This document shows positions 17,230 through 25,249 of a DNA stretch of 46,896 bases, one piece after another (the first letter of the stretch is position 1; every line of letters begins with the position of its first letter). A model generated the notes under the pieces. The model saw only the letters and a program-made list of their open reading frames with translations. It had not been told where the DNA came from and did not search any database. Source of the stretch: an uncultured Hungatella sp. (GTDB lineage Bacteria > Bacillota > Clostridia > Lachnospirales > Lachnospiraceae). Both the position numbers and the translations under genes were made by a program. The DNA lies in assembly GCA_949879025.1 (NCBI GenBank), contig CATLBO010000012.1:1-46896 (forward strand), written 5' to 3'.

Positions 17230-18621
17230 ATGGATTTTATAACGGTAAGGGAAATATATAAAAACAGAGAATCATTTTTGGATCAGAAGGTTTCCGTAGG
17301 CGGCTGGGTTAAAAGCATTCGGGATTCTAAATCTTTTGGATTTATTGTCCTTAGTGACGGCTCCTATTTTGAAGCTCTCCAAATTGTTTATCATGATACC
17401 ATGGATAACTTTGATGAGATCAGAAAGTTAAACGTGGGAGCTGCCGTGATCGTTACCGGCACTCTGGTAAGTACTCCCCAGGCCAAACAGCCTTTTGAAA
17501 TTCAAGCGGATACGGTTGCCGTGGAGGGAGTCTCGGCTCCTGACTATCCCCTTCAGAAAAAGCGCCATAGTTTTGAGTATCTGCGGACTATTTCCCATCT
17601 GCGTCCCAGGACAAACACGTTTCAGGCAGTGTTCCGGGTCCGTTCTTTAATTGCCTATGCCATCCATCAGTATTTTCAGGAGAGGGATTTCGTCTATGTT
17701 CACACTCCACTGATTACCTCCAGTGACTGCGAGGGCGCAGGGGAGATGTTCCAGGTAACTACCATGGATTTGGACAATATTCCTAAGACGGCCCAGGGAA
17801 CTGTGGACTTCTCCCAGGATTTCTTCGGTAAGCCCACCAGCCTTACTGTAAGCGGGCAGCTAAACGGTGAAACATATGCCATGGCTTTCCGGAACATCTA
17901 TACGTTTGGCCCTACGTTTCGGGCAGAAAACTCTAACACCACCCGCCATGCCGCTGAATTCTGGATGATTGAACCAGAGATGGCTTTTGCTGATCTGGAA
18001 GACAATATGGCTGTTGCCGAGGGGATGTTAAAGTATATTATCCGCTATGTTCTGGAACATGCTCCGGAAGAGATGAATTTCTTCAGCCAGTTTGTGGACA
18101 AAGGTCTTTTAGATCGGTTAAATGGTGTGCTGAACTCTCAGTTCGGTCATGTAACGTATACAGAGGCTGTGGAGATTCTGGAAAAGAACAACGACAATTT
18201 TGACTATAAGGTGTTCTGGGGCTGTGACTTACAGACAGAACATGAAAGGTATCTGACGGAGCAGGTATTTAAGAGGCCGGTGTTTGTAACGGATTACCCA
18301 AAAGAGATCAAGGCTTTCTACATGAAACTAAATGATGACAACAAAACCGTAGCTGCCATGGACTGTCTGGTTCCGGGCATTGGAGAGATCATCGGCGGAA
18401 GCCAGCGTGAAGACAGCTATGAGAAGCTGACAGCCCGGATGAAGGAACTTGGGCTTAAGGAAGAAGATTACGGCTTCTACCTTGATTTACGTAAATACGG
18501 TTCTGCCCGCCACGCCGGCTTTGGCCTGGGCTTTGAGCGGTGCGTAATGTATCTTACAGGAATGTCCAATATCCGTGATGTTATTCCGTTCCCAAGAACT
18601 GTAAATAACTGTGAACTGTAA
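17230..18621 (+). CDS. asnS: Asparaginyl-tRNA synthetase
   Basis: Class IIb aminoacyl-tRNA synthetase, 463 aa, charging tRNA-Asn. The N-terminal OB fold (about 15-105) contains [24 protein letters not shown]. The catalytic core has motif 1 near [21 protein letters not shown], motif 2 [21 protein letters not shown] (split here as [15 protein letters not shown] and WMIEPE) and motif 3 [15 protein letters not shown] near the C-terminus. Asn rather than Asp specificity follows from overall wording of these motifs, particularly the [11 protein letters not shown] segment. ATG 17230 is preceded by AAAAGGAG. It is a single gene with its own promoter and a GC hairpin behind it. Confidence 0.96.
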   Translation: MDFITVREIYKNRESFLDQKVSVGGWVKSIRDSKSFGFIVLSDGSYFEALQIVYHDTMDNFDEIRKLNVGAAVIVTGTLVSTPQAKQPFEIQADTVAVEGVSAPDYPLQKKRHSFEYLRTISHLRPRTNTFQAVFRVRSLIAYAIHQYFQERDFVYVHTPLITSSDCEGAGEMFQVTTMDLDNIPKTAQGTVDFSQDFFGKPTSLTVSGQLNGETYAMAFRNIYTFGPTFRAENSNTTRHAAEFWMIEPEMAFADLEDNMAVAEGMLKYIIRYVLEHAPEEMNFFSQFVDKGLLDRLNGVLNSQFGHVTYTEAVEILEKNNDNFDYKVFWGCDLQTEHERYLTEQVFKRPVFVTDYPKEIKAFYMKLNDDNKTVAAMDCLVPGIGEIIGGSQREDSYEKLTARMKELGLKEEDYGFYLDLRKYGSARHAGFGLGFERCVMYLTGMSNIRDVIPFPRTVNNCEL

Positions 18622-18623
18622 AT

Positions 18624-18660
18624 CAGCCGGCCGGTGATCATTATCCAACCGGCCGCCTGT
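18624..18660 (+). terminator. GC hairpin after asnS
   Basis: GGCCGGT (18629-18635) pairs with ACCGGCC (18648-18654), extended by flanking G/C bases. The following tract (TGTTGTCTG) is only weakly T-rich, so termination may be partial. Confidence 0.45.
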
Positions 18661-18724
18661 TGTCTGACAGCGAATCAGCAGAAAAGAGTCCGAAAGTACA
18701 TTCCATATCCAAGGAGGAACTGAC

Positions 18725-19795
18725 ATGAAATTCATCCACACTGCCGATATCCACTGGGGCATGACCCCGGACAGCGACAAGCCCTGGTGCCGGGAGCGGA
18801 CTCAGTCTGTCAAGGATACATTTTCTCAGATTGTCACCAAGGCACGGGAGATGGCAGTTGATTTTCTGTTTATTTCCGGGGATTTATTTCACAGGCAGCC
18901 TCTCCAGAAAGATCTGAAAGAGGTTAACTACCTGTTTACCACCATACCGTCTGTGCATATTGTTATTATTGCCGGAAACCATGACCGCATCCGCAATACC
19001 TCTGCCCTCCTGAGTTTTTCCTGGTGTTCCAATGTTACGTTTTTTATGAAAGACCAAATGAGCAGCGTTTACTTTGAAGACTGCAATGTAGAGGTTCATG
19101 GATTCAGCTATACCACGTCGGAGATCCGCGAAAACCGGGTGGATCACTTATCTGTTCCTCTGGATGGGCGGATTCATATCCTCATGATTCACGGCGGGGA
19201 TGCCAATCATCTGCCTTTTGATAAAAGCGCTTTGGCTGCTTCGGATTTTTCTTATATTGCCCTTGGCCACATTCATAAGCCGGAGATTCTGTTTCCCGGC
19301 AAAATGGCCTATCCCGGCTCTCCGGAGCCTTTGGATAAGACGGAAACCGGAGTCCACGGCATTCTGATCGGAGAGATTAATCCCGGCACAAAGAAAGTCA
19401 CTTCGTTGGAGTTCCTTCCCTTATGCCGCTCTCAGTATGTTCCGCTGGCGGTCAATGTTTCCCCGGCAACCACCAACATGGAACTGGAAATGAAAATCGC
19501 ACAGGAGATTGAACGGCGGGGACGCCACCATATTTATCGGTTCCGCATCCGGGGTATGCGTGATCCTCAGATGGAATTCGATATGGAAAATCTCCTTTCC
19601 AAATTCCGCATTGTGGAAATTATGGATGAATCGGAGCCTCAGTACGACTTCAGCGCTCTTTTTGCCGAGCATTCCAGCGATATGATCGGTTTTTATATCC
19701 GGGCTCTTCAGAAACCTTCCATGAGCCCTGTAGAAAAAAAGGCACTCTACTATGGAATCAATGCGCTGCTTCGCACGAAGGATGAAAGGAGTTAA
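18725..19795 (+). CDS. SbcD/YhaO-like DNA repair metallo-exonuclease
   Basis: 356-aa calcineurin-like phosphoesterase of the Mre11/SbcD group that forms complexes with SMC-like ATPases to process DNA ends. Metal-binding motifs are all present: HTADIHWG (Asp8, His10), ISGDLFHRQ, IAGNHDR, MIHGGDANH and LGHIHKPE. The last 110 residues correspond to the capping region and a short C-terminus ending in a helical tail. The ATG follows AAGGAGG. The partner ATPase begins 2 nt after its stop, so stoichiometric coupling is likely. Compared with classical SbcD it best fits the YhaO subfamily, judged by context with a YhaN-like partner. Confidence 0.88.
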   Translation: MKFIHTADIHWGMTPDSDKPWCRERTQSVKDTFSQIVTKAREMAVDFLFISGDLFHRQPLQKDLKEVNYLFTTIPSVHIVIIAGNHDRIRNTSALLSFSWCSNVTFFMKDQMSSVYFEDCNVEVHGFSYTTSEIRENRVDHLSVPLDGRIHILMIHGGDANHLPFDKSALAASDFSYIALGHIHKPEILFPGKMAYPGSPEPLDKTETGVHGILIGEINPGTKKVTSLEFLPLCRSQYVPLAVNVSPATTNMELEMKIAQEIERRGRHHIYRFRIRGMRDPQMEFDMENLLSKFRIVEIMDESEPQYDFSALFAEHSSDMIGFYIRALQKPSMSPVEKKALYYGINALLRTKDERS

Positions 19796-19797
19796 GC

Positions 19798-21678
19798 ATG
19801 AGATTTATCGAACTTCATATTAAGGGCTTTGGAAAATTTCATGATCGCACCATCACCTTTCAGGACGGCCTTAATGTTGTCTACGGAAAAAATGAAGCCG
19901 GCAAATCCACTATCCATACATTTATCCGGGGCATGCTTTTCGGCATCCAGCCTATGCGGGGCAAGGCCTCCAGAAATGATCTGTACAACAAATATGAGCC
20001 ATGGGAAAACAGCGGAACCTATGAGGGGGCGCTCCGGCTGGAACATGGGGGGCACATCTACCGGATCGAACGCACATTCCAAAAGACCAAGAAAGAATTC
20101 TGCCTTATTGATGAGACCTTAGGAAAATCCCTGCCCCCTGAAAAGGCCCTGATGGATGAGCTGCTGTGCGGCCTCAGTGAAACGGCATACAATAATACAA
20201 TCAGTATCGGTCAGTTAAAGTGCGCCACAGATGCCGGCATGGTTACGGAATTGAAAAATTACATTGCCAATATGAACAATACCGGTAATATGGCTCTCAA
20301 TATCACCAAGGCAACAGATTATCTGAAAGTGCAGAAAAAAGAGCTGGAGGCCCAGCTGGTTCCTGAGGCTGCCCGCTCCTATACTTCCCTTTTAGGGGAA
20401 ATTAAGACTCTCGAGCGGGAAATATCCGCCCCGGAATATGAAAACCAGCTTCCTGCCTATCAGCAGATGCGGGCCGGCACCCGCTCTCAAATCGACGAGA
20501 AGCAGGCAGAAAAGGAATCTCTTCTGCAGAAAGCCGCCAGGGGACGTCAGGTTCTGAGCCAAAATCAATTTACAGATATTCTGTCGATTAAAAATTATCA
20601 GCAGAAAACGCAGGGCCTGTATAATGACTATCAGAACACAAAAACGGCATCTGAAAAAAAATCCCGCCGGATTTTTGGCATTGGGGCGTTTATCCTAGCC
20701 GCCTTATGCTTTGCCTGCGGCGTATATTTTTATACGCTGGGCGATTGGAATCCTGTTACGGACTTTCTGCTTGACTATCATATTGATTTCCCTGATGCTG
20801 CTGTCTTTGCTGTTATGGCTGCGTTTTCGGCGTTTCTCCTTCTGGCTGGGCTTCTTTCTCTATGGAAGGGGAAACGGCTGAAAAAGGAGCTGGCTCTGTC
20901 AGCCCAGGTTCTTGAGGAATCTTTTTCCAGGCATTTAGGTGACAAAACTATCTCTCAGGAAGCCCTGGATGCATTCCTGGCACGGATGGCGGAATTTCAA
21001 AGATTAAGCGCTTCCATGGATAAATCTGAGGAAACTATTGTGCAGCTGACCAATGACATATCTGCCTTGCAGGAAAAGCAAAACAGCTGCAGTGAAGTCA
21101 TTGAGAAGCAGCAGAAGCTTCAATGGGAGCTGGAGAAAAAGCTGGAGCTTTTATCCAACTATAAAACTCAGATGGAAGTTCTCCGCAGCACTTTGGCAGA
21201 AAACGACCGGATCTCCCAGGAAATTGCCGCCATTGATCTGGCCCGGGATACTATGACAGAGTTGTCTGCTTCCATCAGAGATTCCTTTGGTTTCTATCTC
21301 AATAAGACTGCTTCTGAACTTATCGGGGGAATCACGGGGGGGATCTACACCAGTATGAGTATTGATGAAAATCTTAATGCTTTTATGAACACGCCTTCCA
21401 AGCTGGTGCCTCTGGATCAGGTAAGCAGCGGTACCATGGATCAGATTTATCTTGCCCTGAGGCTGTCTGCTGCCAAGCTTCTTCAGAGAGAGGCCGCAGA
21501 ACAGATGCCTTTGATTTTTGATGACAGTTTTGTTCTGTATGATGAAGATCGGCTAAAAAGCGCTCTTAAATGGCTGTCTGCTGCCTACACCGGACAAATC
21601 ATTATTTTTACCTGCCACCAGCGGGAAGCCCAGATGCTGACTGCCAACCAGATACCTTATACTCTGATTACGATTTAA
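19798..21678 (+). CDS. SbcC/YhaN-like SMC ATPase with internal membrane hairpin
   Basis: 626 aa, shorter than SbcC (about 1000 aa) and YhaN. The N-terminus has the SMC/Rad50 start FIELHIKGFGKF and Walker A YGKNEAGKST (about 29-38). Coiled-coil-like stretches (about 170-265 and 390-490) flank two hydrophobic segments (about 293-312, GIGAFILAALCFACGVYFYT; and about 334-356, AAVFAVMAAFSAFLLLAGLL). A membrane hairpin therefore sits where Rad50 carries its zinc hook. The C-terminal half-site has signature VSSGTMDQIYLALRLSA (about 542) and Walker B MPLIFDDSF, then the switch region ITCHQREAQ-like FTCHQ. It should work with the preceding nuclease at the membrane; substrate and role are unknown. Confidence 0.87.
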   Translation: MRFIELHIKGFGKFHDRTITFQDGLNVVYGKNEAGKSTIHTFIRGMLFGIQPMRGKASRNDLYNKYEPWENSGTYEGALRLEHGGHIYRIERTFQKTKKEFCLIDETLGKSLPPEKALMDELLCGLSETAYNNTISIGQLKCATDAGMVTELKNYIANMNNTGNMALNITKATDYLKVQKKELEAQLVPEAARSYTSLLGEIKTLEREISAPEYENQLPAYQQMRAGTRSQIDEKQAEKESLLQKAARGRQVLSQNQFTDILSIKNYQQKTQGLYNDYQNTKTASEKKSRRIFGIGAFILAALCFACGVYFYTLGDWNPVTDFLLDYHIDFPDAAVFAVMAAFSAFLLLAGLLSLWKGKRLKKELALSAQVLEESFSRHLGDKTISQEALDAFLARMAEFQRLSASMDKSEETIVQLTNDISALQEKQNSCSEVIEKQQKLQWELEKKLELLSNYKTQMEVLRSTLAENDRISQEIAAIDLARDTMTELSASIRDSFGFYLNKTASELIGGITGGIYTSMSIDENLNAFMNTPSKLVPLDQVSSGTMDQIYLALRLSAAKLLQREAAEQMPLIFDDSFVLYDEDRLKSALKWLSAAYTGQIIIFTCHQREAQMLTANQIPYTLITI

Positions 21679-21702
21679 GTTTAAAGAAGGAGGTTCTTTC
21701 TT

Positions 21703-22044
21703 ATGGAGTCACAAGATATACCGCCTGTAGATTGGGAATTAACTGAAGACTATTATCAGAACAGACAAGATATGCCGGAACTTAAGCTGGAAGATTTTAT
21801 GGATGAGGGGGAAACCGAATCTGTTTCTGGAAAATTCTCCCAGGAGCAGGCCCAGCGGTTCCAAAAAATTGCTGACGACGTACACTGCGTACTGGCTCTG
21901 GCTAAAACCGGAAAAACCATCCAGGAAATCGCCGCCCAGCTTAATCTGGAACCGCAGTATGTGTATGATATTCAGGTGTCAGCCCAGGGCTTTCGGGAAG
22001 ATGATGAGATTGCCGTAGCCCATCTGGTGGAGATGTCACTTTAA
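21703..22044 (+). CDS. Small acidic protein with helix-turn-helix-like segment
   Basis: 113 aa, unrecognised. An acidic N-terminus (about 1-40) precedes a helical region whose core GKTIQEIAAQLNLEPQYVYDI (about 69-89; shown by its parts KTIQEIAAQLN and PQYVYDI) looks like a helix-turn-helix of the repressor or sigma-region-4 type. GGAGG lies upstream of ATG at good spacing. It starts 24 nt after the ATPase stop and is the last gene before a strong terminator, so it belongs to the nuclease-ATPase operon. It may be a regulator or an adapter, but no function is established. Confidence 0.72.
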   Translation: MESQDIPPVDWELTEDYYQNRQDMPELKLEDFMDEGETESVSGKFSQEQAQRFQKIADDVHCVLALAKTGKTIQEIAAQLNLEPQYVYDIQVSAQGFREDDEIAVAHLVEMSL

Positions 22045-22075
22045 GTGGAAATGTGCGCCGTCAAGTCCATATACG

Positions 22076-22118
22076 GCCAGAGACAGGCATCGGATTTACA
22101 TGCCTGTCTCTGGCTTTT
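22076..22118 (+). terminator. Strong terminator of the nuclease-ATPase operon
   Basis: GCCAGAGACAGGCAT (22076-22090) pairs perfectly with ATGCCTGTCTCTGGC (22100-22114) around a 9-nt loop and TTTT follows. The stop codon of the opposing gene (22096-22098, minus) lies in the loop. Confidence 0.92.
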
Positions 22119-22731
22119 GGGAAAAAATAATTGTTACAAGTTGTGCCTTTGACAGCCCTCCGCCCTTTTCTTGTCCGCCGAATCCCAAAAAGCAGTTAAC
22201 GCCACCTATTTCATTTTCCCATCGGATTCTCTCGCAAAATTCAGGGTTGTACCCGGGAACCCTGTCTATTATCACCCTTTCATCATATGTTTCCTGAAAA
22301 TTTTTATAAACTTGATTTTCATTTTTAAATCCGCCATATAAAATAGTTGCTAAACGTACTGCCTTCTCCCAGTCTTTCTGAGAAATATTGGCCTGCGTCC
22401 CTTTTAATGCGAGAAAGTTAATCTGGAGAATTCTTTTTTCATTACCGCCTACGCTGGAAATTTCTGCAACCGGCTGCCCCTCCTGATTGTTAATCACATA
22501 TAAAACATGGTCTTCTCTTAGGGTATTCTCTTCTGCAGCATTCCATCCTAATCCGCTCCCTGACAGCACCTGTTCCAGCACTTCTCTCTGCAGAGGAAAT
22601 ATGGACGCAGGCATTTTTTGATTTTCGCATTGATTATAGAAAATACCGGCACTTATACATAATGCTATTATAATGATAACCAAGCTATTTTTAATTTTGA
22701 TTTTATATGCCTCCCATTCTCTTATCTCCAA
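22096..22731 (-). CDS. Hypothetical membrane-anchored protein
   Basis: 211 aa or slightly shorter. One strongly hydrophobic N-terminal segment (SLVIIIIALCISAGIFYN, about 16-33) acts as an anchor or uncleaved signal. The rest is predicted extracytoplasmic, with Glu/Gln/Asn-rich surface, the phrase YDERVIIDRVPGYNPEF and three cysteines. No domain recognised. The start is awkward: TTG at 22731 has a poor ribosome site, while a good GGGAGG lies 24 nt later, with no ATG, GTG or TTG at suitable distance behind it. Its last six codons fall in the arm of the convergent terminator. Neighbour on the same strand is another orphan membrane-anchored protein. Confidence 0.6.
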   Translation of the reverse strand: MEIREWEAYKIKIKNSLVIIIIALCISAGIFYNQCENQKMPASIFPLQREVLEQVLSGSGLGWNAAEENTLREDHVLYVINNQEGQPVAEISSVGGNEKRILQINFLALKGTQANISQKDWEKAVRLATILYGGFKNENQVYKNFQETYDERVIIDRVPGYNPEFCERIRWENEIGGVNCFLGFGGQEKGGGLSKAQLVTIIFSQKPETGM

Positions 22732-22846
22732 GTGAACCTATGATGAAAGATTCAGTTTTGTCCTGGAACGCCCGGTTTCTCCGGCCGCAAAAAATTTTTA
22801 TATCAACCTCCAGCTGTCAAACTAAGTTTACTTCTTTCACTATACA

Positions 22847-23914
22847 CTAACTATCACCTATATCATTAAAATCGAAGTAAAGATCTATCTGGTTAGAATT
22901 TGTAACAGAGCCATCAAATGTACAATGAGTTGATTTTATTTCACGGTTAGACTCAGGGGAAAGGTAAATGTCCATTACGTAGTCCGCATTTAAGCTAAAG
23001 TATGTTTGAGTACCCCAAGACAATATTCCAGACTCCGTCGTAATACCATAATAGGTATTGACAATTTTAGAATCATGTAAACTCCTGCACGTAAATATAG
23101 CGTCTTTATAAGAGGAAGCAATGCAATATGACTTGTCTTCGTCCGGGCTTGTCATATAGAGACGGAGTTGAAACAAAGGAGTATATTGACAGTCTTTCTT
23201 TTCCAAATTCATAGAAAAATTACCACTCTCTTCCCCGCTAACTACCTGAATTGGGCATGTAACATAAAGATCATAATCATCATGAAAGACAACACAGTAG
23301 AATTTATTTTGATTTCCAGGCGAATAACGTATATTGTCGGAAGAAGTCAGGGTACAGATTATTTCATCGCTGGAATAATCCATGATCACCATCTTAGCAG
23401 ATGAGATAGGTCTGCCTTTCAGTATATCATAGTTCTCAGTATTCATTAAATCATGGTATATGCGGCCAGCTCTCTCATTTATATAAAATTCTACGCTGCC
23501 GCTCTCACTTTCAATGGCTGTTGTGTCTGCCTCTGAATACTCATCTTTCAGCTGCTGAATCAAATCAAAATTTTGTCTGATTAACAGTTCTTCTGGAGAA
23601 AGCTCCGCCTTCTCATCATCTCTAACGGTATCATCACTATCCTGTTCACTGGACTCCTGAGAACTCTCACTCTGAATATTATTGTCTTGTTCACTGCTGT
23701 TGTTACTATTGATATCAACTACAAAGTGCAGATTCACAAGGCCGAGAACCAGCAGCATCAGCCACATAAGTATGAAAGTCATCTCACGCACAGAAAGCTT
23801 TTTCTTTTGAGATGGTTTCACTTCAAAAAAAATGAGGAAAATTGTTATCGGCAATCCCAGTGCGCCTATAGCGGTAAGCAGAATGGATATTATAGTAGGA
23901 CCGTTTACTGACAT
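22847..23914 (-). CDS. Hypothetical two-pass membrane protein with extracytoplasmic domain
   Basis: 355 aa. Two hydrophobic segments (about 7-30 and 43-66) with a basic loop KPSQKKKLSVRE between them, then a Ser/Glu/Asp/Asn-rich linker (about 70-110) and a 240-residue C-terminal domain, probably outside the cell. The domain has recurring short beta-like blocks (VEFYINERAG, TYYGITTESG, IDLYFDFND) and no recognised family. ATG 23914 follows a GAGGGGGGAT site. Upstream on the minus strand a perfect TTGACA -35 lies about 17 nt before a poor -10 (GAAGAT). Composition is visibly AT-richer than surrounding genes. No enzymatic signature is seen. Confidence 0.65.
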   Translation of the reverse strand: MSVNGPTIISILLTAIGALGLPITIFLIFFEVKPSQKKKLSVREMTFILMWLMLLVLGLVNLHFVVDINSNNSSEQDNNIQSESSQESSEQDSDDTVRDDEKAELSPEELLIRQNFDLIQQLKDEYSEADTTAIESESGSVEFYINERAGRIYHDLMNTENYDILKGRPISSAKMVIMDYSSDEIICTLTSSDNIRYSPGNQNKFYCVVFHDDYDLYVTCPIQVVSGEESGNFSMNLEKKDCQYTPLFQLRLYMTSPDEDKSYCIASSYKDAIFTCRSLHDSKIVNTYYGITTESGILSWGTQTYFSLNADYVMDIYLSPESNREIKSTHCTFDGSVTNSNQIDLYFDFNDIGDS

Positions 23915-24201
23915 CTTATATCCCCCCTCGATTCAATCTTCTCACATATGTAAAAATTTGTCAATATACAGGCCAGTTTATCAGCATAGGGAGTTAGGCC
24001 ATAGTAGAACTATTAAACCATTGCTCTTAAAAAGCTGTACTCATATAGAAAGTATTGTTACATCAATATCTATGTAATTTAACAAGGACTGTCCTTTGAC
24101 AGCCCTTGCAGCAGTATATTTATTTAGATTTTATTAGCAGCCAGGTAGCAAGACATATACTTAATTACTTTTCTGCATTGTTTAAAAACCAACTGTCACT
24201 G
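23915..24201. other. Non-coding spacer, 287 bp
   Basis: AT-rich, no supported gene. It holds the promoter region of the upstream gene on its left (TTGACA, minus) and a stem-loop (24083-24108) that can end the GNAT operon. Confidence 0.5.
24083..24108 (-). terminator. Putative terminator of the GNAT operon
   Basis: CAAGG-G-CTGTC pairs with GACAG-T-CCTTG around a 4-nt loop on the minus strand, followed by TTAAATTA. It lies about 95 nt after the GNAT stop codon. The T tract is interrupted, so confidence is moderate. Confidence 0.5.
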
Positions 24202-24750
24202 TTATCCTACTGTGGACAACCTGCCGATTTTTTTAAGGAAAATCTCCCTTATATATCCGCCGTACTTTTCTTTTACCGCCACCGGCTCATAACCCTGGCT
24301 GACAATGTTGTTCCTGCTGTAATAATTATCCGGGTGAACCGTGCACATCAGATACTTAAATCCCTTTTTCTGCAAGTCCTTTTCTGCCGCCTGCATTAAT
24401 CGGTATTGAAGCTTATGTCCACGGTATTTGGGAAGTATGGCTATGGAATCCATATGGGCCACCAGGGGAAGTTCCCTTTCCTCCAATCCTGCATCATATC
24501 CCAGATTATTGGGGCTGGTTCCTGGTATTGCTGCCATAAAAACTCCCGCAACACGGCCGGTATCTGCGGCTACAGCCTTGTATCCAAGGCCTTTGCCGCC
24601 CTGCAGCATCTCATAGGTGTAATCTGCGTTGTCCGCCACAAACCATTCCTTGTTATCCAGATCATTCCACACAGTCTGGATAATATCCGCAAACGTCTGA
24701 TAATCCGCAGCATCAGCCAGCTCAATCGTAAATTCCACTTGCTCTGCCAT
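24202..24750 (-). CDS. GNAT-family N-acetyltransferase
   Basis: 182 aa. The acetyl-CoA binding core is visible as SIAILPKYRGHKLQYRLM (motif A with the Q/RxxGxG/A-like pattern YRGHKL) and the following C-terminal segment YYSRNNIVSQGYEPVAV. The N-terminal part VEFTIELADAADYQTFADII is typical. The acceptor substrate cannot be inferred. ATG 24750 is 3 nt after the trmL stop, and the GGAGG ribosome site is encoded by the end of trmL, so it is co-translated at the end of the operon. It is probably a small-molecule or amino-acid-derivative acetyltransferase. Confidence 0.88.
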   Translation of the reverse strand: MAEQVEFTIELADAADYQTFADIIQTVWNDLDNKEWFVADNADYTYEMLQGGKGLGYKAVAADTGRVAGVFMAAIPGTSPNNLGYDAGLEERELPLVAHMDSIAILPKYRGHKLQYRLMQAAEKDLQKKGFKYLMCTVHPDNYYSRNNIVSQGYEPVAVKEKYGGYIREIFLKKIGRLSTVG

Positions 24751-24753
24751 GAA

Positions 24754-25248
24754 TCACTTCCTCCAGTTAAGCCGGTGCAGGCTGCCTTCCATACTCATCT
24801 TTTCAAATCCGTTCTGCCGCAGAGCCTCATAAAGTACTATGGATACTGCATTGGACAGATTCAGGGAACGGATATCGCCCCACATGGGAATCCGCACGCA
24901 GTTTTCCTGATGCTCTAAAAGAAGCTCCTCCGGAATCCCTGCACTTTCTTTGCCAAACATCAAATAACAATCTGGTTCATAGGAAATATCCGTATACGCC
25001 TTTTTGGCCTTGGTGGTAGCCATATAAATCCTGGCCCCCGGGTTTCTCTCCAGAAAATCTTCAAAATTGCAGTAAACGATTACATCCAGCATATCCCAGT
25101 AATCAAGTCCTGCCCGCTTTCTGGCCTTCTCGTTGATCTTAAATCCCAAGGGTTCTATAAGATGAAGCCTTGTATTGGTTGCCACGCAGGTTCTTCCGAT
25201 ATTCCCTGTATTGGCAGGTATTTCCGGTTCAAACAGTACAATATTCAT
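24754..25248 (-). CDS. trmL: tRNA (cytidine/uridine-34 2'-O)-methyltransferase TrmL
   Basis: SPOUT-class methyltransferase, about 164 aa, methylating the wobble nucleotide of tRNA-Leu isoacceptors. Motifs: MNIVLFEPEIPANTGNIGRTC, then the knot region CYLMFGKESAGIPEELL, then IPMWGDIRSLNLSNAVSIVLYEALRQ. The start at 25248 lies one base after the aminotransferase stop, with GGAAAGG upstream in the aminotransferase 3' end. A TTG at 25266 also reads in frame, but would sit inside the previous gene without advantage. The family identification is strong, the operon partners are unrelated metabolically. Confidence 0.94.
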   Translation of the reverse strand: MNIVLFEPEIPANTGNIGRTCVATNTRLHLIEPLGFKINEKARKRAGLDYWDMLDVIVYCNFEDFLERNPGARIYMATTKAKKAYTDISYEPDCYLMFGKESAGIPEELLLEHQENCVRIPMWGDIRSLNLSNAVSIVLYEALRQNGFEKMSMEGSLHRLNWRK

Positions 25249-25249
25249 G

